DNA of 64,000 nucleotides from Arenicellales bacterium (GTDB lineage Bacteria; Pseudomonadota; Gammaproteobacteria; Arenicellales; JAHEKD01). Positions 35,021-43,487 of this stretch are shown one piece after another (position 1 is the stretch's first letter; every line of letters begins with the position of its first letter). Where the stretch lies: NCBI GenBank assembly GCA_028284225.1, contig JANQSD010000020.1:1-64000 (forward strand), in the 5' to 3' direction. Below the pieces are notes generated by a model, which ran no database searches, was not told the DNA's origin, and worked only from the letters and a program-made list of their open reading frames with translations. Made by a program: the position numbers and the translations under genes.

Positions 35021-35866
35021 ATGCGATTATCAGCACAACAATTCTTAGACAGTGAACGCAAAGCCATCACCCTGATGGGTATGTCGGGTGTAGGTAAAAC
35101 CACTCTGGCACATAAACTGCCGCGAAGCCGCTGGTTTCACTACTCTGCAGATTATCGCATTGGGTCGCGATATTTATCAGAACCAATCGTCGATAACCTT
35201 AAGAAGAAAGCCATGAGTGTGGCCTTTTTACGCGAATTATTAATGAATGATTCAATTTATATCGGCAATAATATTTCATTTAACAACCTAGCGATAATCT
35301 CCACCTTCATTAGCAAGCTTGGTAACCCAGAGTTAGACGGTTTGCCTCTGGATGAATTCAAATACCGCCAAGGTTTACACCGGGAAGCTGAAATTGCGGC
35401 CATGTATGACATCAGTCGATTTATCGAAAAAGCTAACGCTATTTATGGTTACCCGCATTTTATTAATGATGCCAGCGGCAGTATCTGCGAACTTAACGAT
35501 GAAAAAGTGATTGAGCACTTGGCAAACCATACGGTAATTTTTTACATTGAGGCAGACGACAACCTTGAAAAAACGTTAATAGAGCGCGCATTAGCCAACC
35601 CCAAGCCGATATATTACCAAAATGATTTTCTGGATCGACATCTGCAAGATTATTTAACTGAAAGCAATATTGATAACGTCGATCAAGTCGATCCTAACCA
35701 ATTTGTGCAGTGGATATTCCCAAAAAGTATTCAACACCGCAAACCGTTGTACAAAGCCATTGCCGACAATCATGGTTACACGCTTAGTGCACATGCTATC
35801 AATGAGGTTGCAACCGAGCAGGATGTCATTCAATTGTTAGCCGATACAATTCACTCAGCGAATTAA
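35021..35866 (+). CDS. P-loop ATPase/kinase-like protein next to metA
   Basis: The 281-residue protein has a Walker A motif GMSGVGKTTLA (20-30), then an SADYRIGSRYL region like that of sulfurylase/nucleotide-kinase-type P-loop proteins, and a likely Walker B at TVIFYIEADD (about 171-180). Two bases separate its stop from the metA start, so the pair is co-transcribed. I recognise the association with metA but not a proven function. A role in homoserine or methionine metabolism is only inferred from position. Confidence 0.65.
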   Translation: MRLSAQQFLDSERKAITLMGMSGVGKTTLAHKLPRSRWFHYSADYRIGSRYLSEPIVDNLKKKAMSVAFLRELLMNDSIYIGNNISFNNLAIISTFISKLGNPELDGLPLDEFKYRQGLHREAEIAAMYDISRFIEKANAIYGYPHFINDASGSICELNDEKVIEHLANHTVIFYIEADDNLEKTLIERALANPKPIYYQNDFLDRHLQDYLTESNIDNVDQVDPNQFVQWIFPKSIQHRKPLYKAIADNHGYTLSAHAINEVATEQDVIQLLADTIHSAN

Positions 35867-35868
35867 CT

Positions 35869-36945
35869 ATGCCACTGGTTGCTCATAATACTCTACCCAC
35901 TTTTGACAGATTAAAGCAGGATGGATTTGAAATTCTCAAATCCGATCATGCACTTCATCAAGATATTCGAGAATTACATATAGGATTACTGAATATGATG
36001 CCTGACGCAGCACTGCGTGCCACCGAGCGTCAGTTTATGCGAATGATCACCTCCTGTAACCAGATTGCCCAATTTTATATTCATCCTTTTTCAATCAGGG
36101 GAATTGAACGTGGTGAACAAGCACAACAATACATCGGGCAGTATTATGAAGATTTCCAGCAAATCAAAGCTCAGGGACTCGATGCCTTAATTATCAGTGG
36201 CGCCAACCCGAGCAAAGCTGAGCTAACGGATGAGAGTTATTGGCCCGGTGTCATCGAAGTATTCGAGTGGGCCAAGCAAAATGTATCATCAATTTTATGT
36301 TCTTGTTTAGCGTCACATGCAGCGTTTAAACAATTCTACGATATTGAACGGCAACCACTTGGCTATAAGCTCTGGGGTGTATTTTCACACCGAATCGTCG
36401 AACCTCAACACCCTTTAGTCAGTAACATTAATACCCGTTTCGATGTCCCACACTCACGTTTCAACCAGGTAACACGCGAACAGCTTAATGATGCGGGATT
36501 AAAAGTACTGATCGAGGGTAAAACGTCCGGTGTACATCTGGCCGTGAGTGAAGACTTGTTTCGCGAAGTTTATTTCCAAGGCCATCCGGAATATAACTTT
36601 AATAGTTTGCTCAAAGAGTATAAGCGTGAAGTCACACGTTTTTTTAACAATGAGCGTGATGATTACCCGCCTACGCCGGATAATTATTTTTTGCCGGAAG
36701 CAAACGCACTAATAGAGTCTTACCAAAGTGAAGTCATTTCAGCAAAGGACGAAAACCGTACATTACCGACATTTCCTGAAACAGATCTTGAGCGATTCGT
36801 CGATAACACCTGGTGGGATACCGGTAAGGCTGTATTCAACAATTGGTTAGGTCTGGTTTATCAATTAACTCACCTGGACCGAAAAAAACTGTACATGGAC
36901 GGTATAGACCCGCAAGACCCGTTAGGTTTGAAAGATGCTCTCTAG
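35869..36945 (+). CDS. metA: Homoserine O-acyltransferase (MetA family)
   Basis: First committed enzyme of methionine synthesis (358 residues). The catalytic Cys is Cys146 in SCLASHAAF, with active-site His and Glu in YFQGHPEYNF. The N-terminal LHIGLLNMMPDAALRATERQ segment is conserved. Whether it uses succinyl-CoA or acetyl-CoA cannot be decided by eye. It overlaps the next gene by 11 bases. Confidence 0.94.
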   Translation: MPLVAHNTLPTFDRLKQDGFEILKSDHALHQDIRELHIGLLNMMPDAALRATERQFMRMITSCNQIAQFYIHPFSIRGIERGEQAQQYIGQYYEDFQQIKAQGLDALIISGANPSKAELTDESYWPGVIEVFEWAKQNVSSILCSCLASHAAFKQFYDIERQPLGYKLWGVFSHRIVEPQHPLVSNINTRFDVPHSRFNQVTREQLNDAGLKVLIEGKTSGVHLAVSEDLFREVYFQGHPEYNFNSLLKEYKREVTRFFNNERDDYPPTPDNYFLPEANALIESYQSEVISAKDENRTLPTFPETDLERFVDNTWWDTGKAVFNNWLGLVYQLTHLDRKKLYMDGIDPQDPLGLKDAL

Positions 36946-38053
36946 ATGTTTATCTGCTTTAATTTTAATGTTCGTTTTTGCTTTAACTGCGCTTGCCGAC
37001 GTTTTTGAATCCGAAAAACAAAACTTTGTCGTTGAAACATTATTCAGCAAATTGGATCATCCGTGGGGAATGGATTTCTTATCCGATAAGGAATTGCTGA
37101 TTACTGAACGCTCAGGAAAATTGCTAATTGCAGATTTAATGACAGCAGAAATTGTCCAGGTACAAGGGCTGCCTGAAATAAATGAATATGGCCAGGGCGG
37201 CTTGTTGGATGTGGTGGTTCATCCCGACTTTGCTGAAAATCAATGGATTTACCTTAGCTACGCCAAGGGTAAAAGTCGTCGTTACGGTACTGAAGTGCTG
37301 AGGGCGAAACTAACCCGGCAATCGTTAACTGAAGTTGAAACTATTTTTATTGCTCAACCCAAAGTCAGCGGCTCACGTCACTTCGGCTCCAGGCTGGTGT
37401 TTGACCAGGATGGTTATTTGTTTATATCGCTCGGTGATCGAGGTGACCGAGCCCTTGCACAAGAGCTGGATTCACATATCGGATCGTTAGTACGCTTAAA
37501 TGATGACGGTACAGTCCCTGAAGATAATCCATTCGCTGACGGTAAAAAAGCCTTGCCTGAAATTTTCTCTTACGGCCATCGCAATATACAAGGCATGACC
37601 TTGAAAACAAGTGATCAAAGTTTGTGGCTACACGAACATGGACCACAAGGTGGCGACGAATTAAACCAACCCCGAGCAGGAAAAAATTATGGCTGGCCGG
37701 TGATTACCTACGGTGTGAATTACGGTTTAGGTACGAAAATCGGTGAAGGCACACACAAACAAGGGATGGAACAGCCGGTTCATTATTGGGTACCTTCAAT
37801 TGCCCCATCCGGGATGGCGTTTTACGATGCTGATAAATTTCCCGGCTGGAAAGACAGTTTATTTATAGGGTCACTGAAGTTTTCACAACTGGTAAGGCTG
37901 GAGCTGAAAGGCAATACAGTTATTCATGAAGAGCGCCTTTTAACAGGTAAATTCGGACGCATTCGCGATGTTAGCCAAGGCCCAGGTGGATTAATCTACC
38001 TGTTAACGGACTCCGGCAATGGCAAATTATTGAGGCTCAGTCCTGCGAGCTAA
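36935..38053 (+). CDS. PQQ-dependent aldose sugar dehydrogenase (YliI-type)
   Basis: A 372-residue secreted protein with a signal peptide (about 1-22, ending ALTALA) and a beta-propeller soluble glucose-dehydrogenase fold: HPWGMDFLSDKELLITERSG, YLFISLGDRGDRALAQ, HRNIQGMTL with the conserved His, and HEHGPQGGDELN with PQQ and metal-binding residues. It likely oxidises aldoses in the periplasm. It overlaps metA by 11 bases; the co-transcription may have no functional meaning. Confidence 0.9.
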   Translation: MLSRCLSALILMFVFALTALADVFESEKQNFVVETLFSKLDHPWGMDFLSDKELLITERSGKLLIADLMTAEIVQVQGLPEINEYGQGGLLDVVVHPDFAENQWIYLSYAKGKSRRYGTEVLRAKLTRQSLTEVETIFIAQPKVSGSRHFGSRLVFDQDGYLFISLGDRGDRALAQELDSHIGSLVRLNDDGTVPEDNPFADGKKALPEIFSYGHRNIQGMTLKTSDQSLWLHEHGPQGGDELNQPRAGKNYGWPVITYGVNYGLGTKIGEGTHKQGMEQPVHYWVPSIAPSGMAFYDADKFPGWKDSLFIGSLKFSQLVRLELKGNTVIHEERLLTGKFGRIRDVSQGPGGLIYLLTDSGNGKLLRLSPAS

Positions 38054-38201
38054 TCACATAACCATGGATCACTGCATTGTTTTCACACTCTTGCTTAGTA
38101 TCAAAACCAAGCTCACAAGCCTGAATAATATTATCCTCAGCATCCAGCTTCCACCAACGCCATTCGCCGTGTGCATCCTGATAAATCCGCCATTTTTCCA
38201 T
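38037..38201 (-). CDS. Small DUF1508/YegP-like protein
   Basis: A 54-residue frame missing from longer-ORF listings: the start at 38201 has AAAGG 8 bases upstream, and the product begins MEKWRIYQDAHGEWRWWKL with the Trp/Arg pattern of the YegP/DUF1508 unit. It ends at 38039 with TGA, overlapping the 3' end of the convergent sugar dehydrogenase gene by 17 bases. A single half-length unit is found in some proteobacteria. Function unknown. Confidence 0.7.
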   Translation of the reverse strand: MEKWRIYQDAHGEWRWWKLDAEDNIIQACELGFDTKQECENNAVIHGYVISSQD

Positions 38202-38356
38202 ACTTTTACCTTTTTTTGACCCTGATTGAACTACTTTCCATCCAGCAATATCTGGTATGGTTCGAATCTTTAGTTTTTAATCTGACACAAAAAAGCTTAC
38301 AATAGTTTCGTTTTCTGTAAAAATTTCTAAATCTTAAGACATGAGAGAAGGTAACC

Positions 38357-39622
38357 ATGAAAAAAATTAATCAAATCAGAAATGCATTGTTCGCATCAGG
38401 ACTGGCTCTGATTTCCAGTCAAGTTTATTCTGCCGGCTTTCAGGTCAGCGAAGCAACAGTCGCCGGTTTAGGTCGTGCGTTTGCCGGTGCTGGCGTTGCC
38501 GGAGATGATGTCTCTGATATGTTTTACAATCCGGCCGGTATGTTTTTAGCTGAAGGCCGTCAATTCCAAGCCGGTGTTTCAATAATTGATACATCTTTTG
38601 AATTTGAGGGTTTCTCAGTGCCATTTGGCGGACCTGAGGCTGACGGCGGTGAAACCAGTCCGGTACCTAACCTATATTATGTTTTCCCCGAATCCGGCAA
38701 TCTTAAATACGGTATCGCCATTACAGCACCTTTCGGACTCACAACTGAGTATGATAGTAACTGGGCCGGCCGTTATCAGGGCATAAAATCCGAGCTCAAG
38801 ACTATCGATATCAACCCCGCACTTGCTTATCGCGTTAACGAACAATTGTCAGTCGGTGCAGGTATCACCCTCCAGTATGCTGATGCAGAACTGACCTCCG
38901 CACGCTTCCTGGGTGTTGGTGTACCGGATGGCCGCACCAAAGTTGATGGCGACAACTGGGACTTTGGTTTTAACCTCGGAGTCATGTTCTCACCATCTGA
39001 GTCAACCCGATTCGGCATTGGCTTTCGTTCAAAAGTCAGCCAAAAAGTCGACGGCGATTTGAGTGTGACAGCTCCAACAGGAGCCACCTTAGTCTCGGCA
39101 GGCGCCGAAGCAGAAGTTGATTTACCTGAGACTGTTTATTTAAGCGCTTTTCATTCATTGAATAGCCAGATTGACTTAATGGCCTCTGCTCGCTGGACCA
39201 ACTGGAGCCGTTTTGACGAGCTTCGTATTCAGTTTGATAACGGTTTACCAGATAATGTCACCCCTGAAAACTGGGATGATTCCTGGACATTCAGTTTAGG
39301 TGCGAATTATCACTTAAACAATCACTGGACCTTACGTGCGGGTTACTCACATGATGAATCACCTGTTCCTGATGAAGACCGCACTGTACGTATTCCAGAT
39401 TCTGATCGCGATTGGTTCACATTGGGCGCAAGCTATTCACCCAACGCGAATATGACTGTTGATTTTGGCTATGCCTACATCACCGCTGACGATGCTCCTA
39501 TAAACGAAACAACTATTGTCGCCGCTCCTCCAACGGCACCTGCTATTGTTGCAAGCTCTTTGTCAGGTGATTTTGATGGCAGTGCCAATATTTTTGGTAT
39601 ACAGTTGCAATGGAAATTTTGA
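38357..39622 (+). CDS. FadL/OmpP1-family outer-membrane protein
   Basis: The 421-residue precursor has a signal peptide (about 1-25, ISSQVYSA) and the FadL-type N-terminal hatch motif GFQVSEATVAGLGRAFAGAG and DMFYNPAGM. Repeated beta strands fill the rest, ending in Phe (LQWKF), as in outer-membrane barrels. It probably takes up hydrophobic compounds such as fatty acids. GAGAGAAGG lies 5 bases before the ATG and a strong terminator follows. Confidence 0.93.
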   Translation: MKKINQIRNALFASGLALISSQVYSAGFQVSEATVAGLGRAFAGAGVAGDDVSDMFYNPAGMFLAEGRQFQAGVSIIDTSFEFEGFSVPFGGPEADGGETSPVPNLYYVFPESGNLKYGIAITAPFGLTTEYDSNWAGRYQGIKSELKTIDINPALAYRVNEQLSVGAGITLQYADAELTSARFLGVGVPDGRTKVDGDNWDFGFNLGVMFSPSESTRFGIGFRSKVSQKVDGDLSVTAPTGATLVSAGAEAEVDLPETVYLSAFHSLNSQIDLMASARWTNWSRFDELRIQFDNGLPDNVTPENWDDSWTFSLGANYHLNNHWTLRAGYSHDESPVPDEDRTVRIPDSDRDWFTLGASYSPNANMTVDFGYAYITADDAPINETTIVAAPPTAPAIVASSLSGDFDGSANIFGIQLQWKF

Positions 39623-39640
39623 GCTCAAATTAAAATCGAT

Positions 39641-39668
39641 AAAAAGGCGTGCAAAGCACGCCTTTTTT
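39641..39668 (+). terminator. Rho-independent terminator after the FadL-family gene
   Basis: GGCGTGC and GCACGCC pair around AAA (39646-39662), followed by six T residues, with A residues before it. It should also work on the opposite strand. Confidence 0.9.
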
Positions 39669-39728
39669 ATTGGTTACAAAGAATAATATTTCGAATAACC
39701 ATTCACAAAATTCAAGGGAGATTAATAG

Positions 39729-40418
39729 ATGGAGTTAACCATAGAATCAATGTTTTCTCCGGCAGGTTGGCTGGGAAACAGCTCCTATATTTTACTGATC
39801 ATATCCATGGCAATGCGAAATATGCTGTGGTTGCGTCTTTTCGCGATATCTTCTGGCATCACCGGCATTATTTATGATGCATTTATACTATATGACCCGG
39901 TTGGAACTTTCTGGGAAAGTGCATTTACTTTGGTAAATATTATTCAGTGGATTTGGCTAACGATTGATCGAAATTCATTAAAGTTAAATTCAACCGAACG
40001 GGCTCTGAAGGACAAGTTCTTTCCTGAAATTGAAGACACAGAACTAAAACAGCTTTTCAAGTGTTCTGAGTTCAAACAATTAATGCCGGGTTTCAAATTA
40101 ACCAGGCAAGGTGAAAATGTCGAAAAAATGTATATGATTACACACGGTAAGGTCAATATTTCGTTCCAAGGAAAAGAGATTTCTACCTGTGAGGCAGGAG
40201 ATTTGATCGGCGAAATAGGCTTTTTAACTCATTCACCCGCTTCTGCCACGGCTGTTGCAGCAACAGATTGCCAGGTCCTTATGTTTAATCATAACAACCT
40301 GGCGACATTAATCAAAAATTCCAGTGAGTTTGCAGCTTGCGTGAATAATATTATTAATAAGTCGATTGCGGATAAATTGATTCGACAAAACAAAATAAGT
40401 GCATCTGCAACACCATAA
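39729..40418 (+). CDS. Membrane-anchored cyclic-nucleotide-binding protein (Popeye-like layout)
   Basis: The 229-residue protein has three predicted membrane helices (about 12-80) followed by a cyclic-nucleotide-binding domain (about 105-215). The phosphate-binding cassette region reads CEAGDLIGEIGFLTHSPASATAVA; the Glu of GEIGFL is the ribose-binding Glu, but the Arg usually after it (RxA) is replaced by SAT. No helix-turn-helix is present. Three helices plus one binding domain is the layout of Popeye-type proteins. It is convergent with a paralogue and near an adenylate cyclase. Affinity for cAMP is inferred, not shown. Confidence 0.8.
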   Translation: MELTIESMFSPAGWLGNSSYILLIISMAMRNMLWLRLFAISSGITGIIYDAFILYDPVGTFWESAFTLVNIIQWIWLTIDRNSLKLNSTERALKDKFFPEIEDTELKQLFKCSEFKQLMPGFKLTRQGENVEKMYMITHGKVNISFQGKEISTCEAGDLIGEIGFLTHSPASATAVAATDCQVLMFNHNNLATLIKNSSEFAACVNNIINKSIADKLIRQNKISASATP

Positions 40419-40424
40419 CCGGCA

Positions 40425-41081
40425 TTATGTTCTAAGTTTGTCTGCCATATCAATGCCAAGCAAGGTATAAAAATACTGTTTCAGTGATGCATTTCTGATG
40501 AAAAATCTATCAAGATCTTCTTTTTTCCATTTGACAAATTCAATCGGTTGCTCAGCGACAACATCAGCTGAAACAGGCTGATTACTGACAAAACTCATTT
40601 CACCGATAAAGTGCCCAGGGTGGATATAACCTATTTCTTTATCATCTCTAAAAACCTTACAGGAACCTTTGCTGAGCAGATATAGATCGGAGTTATCCTG
40701 GCCCTGACCTAAGAATTTTTCATTCTCATCAACGGTATAAACTTCTCCTACTTTAAGTAACTTTCTAATTTCACGTGGAGTGATATTTCTAAATACTAAA
40801 CTCTGCAATCTTCTTTCATTTTCAGTCATGTCGAGTGGTAACGAGTTGTAATAAAGCACAATCAAGTTAATTAAATTGATTAATAAAAAACAAGATTGCC
40901 AGAACAATGCTGACCACAATGGTTCCAACTGAAAGTAAAAGTACGGGAATGTCGCCAGCGCAGCAACAATGGTTAAAATTCGTAGCCAGACCATTTTAGT
41001 GACCAGGTATGCCAAGCAATAAATAATATTAGCCGTGAAAAACAGCATAGTAAAATAGTCATTATATTCAGACATCGACAA
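40425..41081 (-). CDS. Membrane-anchored cyclic-nucleotide-binding protein, paralogue
   Basis: A 218-residue protein with the same layout as its convergent neighbour: about three helices (8-78), then a cyclic-nucleotide-binding domain (about 100-205, with EKFLGQGQDNSDLYLLSKGSC and GHFIGEMSFVSNQPVSADVV). The Glu of GEMSF is present and the usual Arg is again replaced (SADV). The two stops are only 6 bases apart. Sequence is clearly related across the whole length, so it arose by duplication and inversion. Confidence 0.8.
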   Translation of the reverse strand: MSMSEYNDYFTMLFFTANIIYCLAYLVTKMVWLRILTIVAALATFPYFYFQLEPLWSALFWQSCFLLINLINLIVLYYNSLPLDMTENERRLQSLVFRNITPREIRKLLKVGEVYTVDENEKFLGQGQDNSDLYLLSKGSCKVFRDDKEIGYIHPGHFIGEMSFVSNQPVSADVVAEQPIEFVKWKKEDLDRFFIRNASLKQYFYTLLGIDMADKLRT

Positions 41082-41156
41082 TCCATCCTTATAGTTGTTG
41101 AGCTTATAGTACAGAAAAAGTTGACTTCAATCGATGAAATAACTTTAAGCCTTAAC

Positions 41157-41299
41157 TAGAACCCACCTCAAAATGCCTGCGCTTGCTGATACCTCGTTAA
41201 ATGCTCACTCAAAATGCTCATTTACCTAAAGTAAACTGCGCTTTTTCGTTCACGTTTGCCTCGTCTGAACGCCGCTCGACTATTTTGAGATAGGCTCTA
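41157..41299. repeat. TAGAACC-ended inverted-repeat element, copy 1 (143 bp)
   Basis: The left end TAGAACCCACCTCAAAATG and the complement of the right end TAGAGCCTATCTCAAAAT match with a few differences. A shorter copy lies at 61099-61171. The right end reaches the adenylate cyclase stop codon (41302). No gene is seen inside. Confidence 0.75.
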
Positions 41300-41301
41300 A
41301 A

Positions 41302-43416
41302 TTACTTTTGTGATAGTTCTCGCAGACTGGATACTTCATTCGTCAAATCCAAATGGTTCAACCAGGTACTAATCACATTGTCATCAGGATGTTGATCCAG
41401 CAGTTTTTTAAACAGTATTATCGATTCAGGGTTTTGTTTTTTTAAATTTGAATAAGCAACTGAATATTGCTCCAGATAGAGTCTATAATTCGAATCCGCC
41501 TGGATGGGTTCGTAGACCGTAATGGCTTGTGATTTACCTTTAACAATCAAATCAGCTACCGGCCTGAAAGAATGTGATGTACAAAGCTCCTTGGTTGACT
41601 CTGACACACAAATCAATGTTCCCAGATGGTGATTTGCCGACTCCAGTCGAGCGGCTGTATTAATGGTATCTCCGTAAGCCGTATAGTCAAAGCGCTGCTG
41701 CCCGCCAAAGTTACCGACCACGGCTGCACCTGAGTTTATGCCGATTCTGGTTACACCAAGCTTATAATCGGAAATTTTTTGTTTACTAAATTGCTTGCAA
41801 AATGCGTCAATCTTTAACGCGCAAGTTGTTGCCAAGTCTGCGTGATCAGGCTGTATTTTTGGCGCTCCAAATATAACGTGAACGGCGTCTCCAATAATTT
41901 TGTCTATAGTACCGCCATGTTCTATGGCGATCTGGCAGATTCCGTCCAAATACTGATTAACAATATCAACTAATTTTTCAGGTTCGATTTTTTCTGTTAA
42001 TTCAGTAAAGCCCTGTAAATCCGTAAATAATGAGGTTATTTCTCGTACTTCACCGCCCAGCTTCAACTGCCCTGGATTTGTGGCCAACTCGTCAACTATT
42101 GAAGGGGCCAAGTAATGACTGAATGCATTTTTGATTTGCTTACGTTGACGTTCTTCTCGCCAAAATTTCATTAATATTAAAAAAGCGAATAATACCCCTG
42201 TAGATAATGCTGGAAAAGAAAAATCCAGCAACAAAGATTTATTTATGTACATCCACCATGACAGTCCTATAGAGAGTATAGATAGTGATGTGTACACCAA
42301 CAAACTCAGCATTGCTGAGGCTTTGAAAGTCAGGAAAATCAATAATAATCCGAACGCAAGCAAGAAAAAAATTTCCGCTGCAATGGCATAATTCGGCCGT
42401 TCTAATAGATTAGCGAACAAACTTGATTCTAACCATTGCGCCCATATTTCCACACCAGGCATCTGTTCAGCCATCGGGGTCATTTTAATATCATATAGAC
42501 CAATTGCAGATGCACCGATTAAGAATATATGTCCCAGCAAGGCTTCTTGGTCAATACTCCCTTCTAAAACATCTACAGCAGAAACGAAACGTACAGGTTG
42601 ATGTTCATTGAAGTGAATCCGGGTTAGGCCGGCCAAGTCTGTAGGAATGACAATTCCTTGTATTTCAACAGCATCAACACCGGCATCATCCACCGTTACG
42701 TTAATAATGTCGGCGCCCAGGGCAACCCGTAGCAATTCCATCCCAAACGACGGTAATATTTCATTATTGACTTTAAACAGGGTCGGTACTTGCCTCACCA
42801 CTCCATCAACTTCAGGCACCAGTGTAAATACACCCACCCCTTTTGCAGCAGATTCAAGCTGCTCTAAGCTGGATAACCTTGCAATACGCACCGGTAAAAA
42901 TGCACTTGGATCGATATTCCAGCTGATGGCGGTTTTATCATACGCTTGATTATTATGTGCTTGAAAATTGTTCAACATGGTACCAAGCACAACCGGCTGA
43001 CGGGCTATTTCAGCCGCAAATAGCTGGTCATTATCGATAACGTTTAATTCCTTCAAAAGTTCAGAACTGGATTGTTCGGCAATCATGCTGATAATATTAG
43101 CGGGTGATAAGCGGTCAGGCTCCGGAAAAACCATATCAAAACCGATCACTAAAGGCTGAACCTCGGATAGCTTCTGCAACAAATCAGCAAGCATTGTACG
43201 CGGCCATGGCCATTGCCCAATTTCAGCAAGACTTTTTTCATCGATATCGATGATGGTAACCGGCAGCCTTTCTGACTGTCTGGGTTCCAGGCGCTGATAA
43301 AAATCAAATAGCGAAGCTCTGACTATCTGGATAGGAATTGGGTCAATATAGCGAAGAAAAATCAGGCAAGTAAGCAGTGATATTGCAAGCAAAAGTATTT
43401 TGTTCTGACGATTCAC
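41302..43416 (-). CDS. CHASE2-domain class III adenylate cyclase
   Basis: The 704-residue protein has an N-terminal signal anchor (8-24), a large periplasmic CHASE2 sensor (about 25-335), three membrane helices (about 345-418) and a class III cyclase domain (about 455-640). Metal-binding Asp466 (FTDLQGF) and Asp510 (IIGDAV), adenine-selecting Lys506 and Asp577 (FDYTAYGD), and transition-state Asn586 and Arg590 are all present, so it should make cAMP and not cGMP. It is followed by a FecR-domain gene and near two cyclic-nucleotide-binding membrane proteins, so the four genes may form a cAMP signalling unit. Confidence 0.93.
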   Translation of the reverse strand: MNRQNKILLLAISLLTCLIFLRYIDPIPIQIVRASLFDFYQRLEPRQSERLPVTIIDIDEKSLAEIGQWPWPRTMLADLLQKLSEVQPLVIGFDMVFPEPDRLSPANIISMIAEQSSSELLKELNVIDNDQLFAAEIARQPVVLGTMLNNFQAHNNQAYDKTAISWNIDPSAFLPVRIARLSSLEQLESAAKGVGVFTLVPEVDGVVRQVPTLFKVNNEILPSFGMELLRVALGADIINVTVDDAGVDAVEIQGIVIPTDLAGLTRIHFNEHQPVRFVSAVDVLEGSIDQEALLGHIFLIGASAIGLYDIKMTPMAEQMPGVEIWAQWLESSLFANLLERPNYAIAAEIFFLLAFGLLLIFLTFKASAMLSLLVYTSLSILSIGLSWWMYINKSLLLDFSFPALSTGVLFAFLILMKFWREERQRKQIKNAFSHYLAPSIVDELATNPGQLKLGGEVREITSLFTDLQGFTELTEKIEPEKLVDIVNQYLDGICQIAIEHGGTIDKIIGDAVHVIFGAPKIQPDHADLATTCALKIDAFCKQFSKQKISDYKLGVTRIGINSGAAVVGNFGGQQRFDYTAYGDTINTAARLESANHHLGTLICVSESTKELCTSHSFRPVADLIVKGKSQAITVYEPIQADSNYRLYLEQYSVAYSNLKKQNPESIILFKKLLDQHPDDNVISTWLNHLDLTNEVSSLRELSQK

Positions 43417-43487
43417 CTGACACCAAGTACTAAGTTTCGGTAAGTGTAGCCCGTGTAACTTAGCTAACCAAATATTTTGCTACCGAC

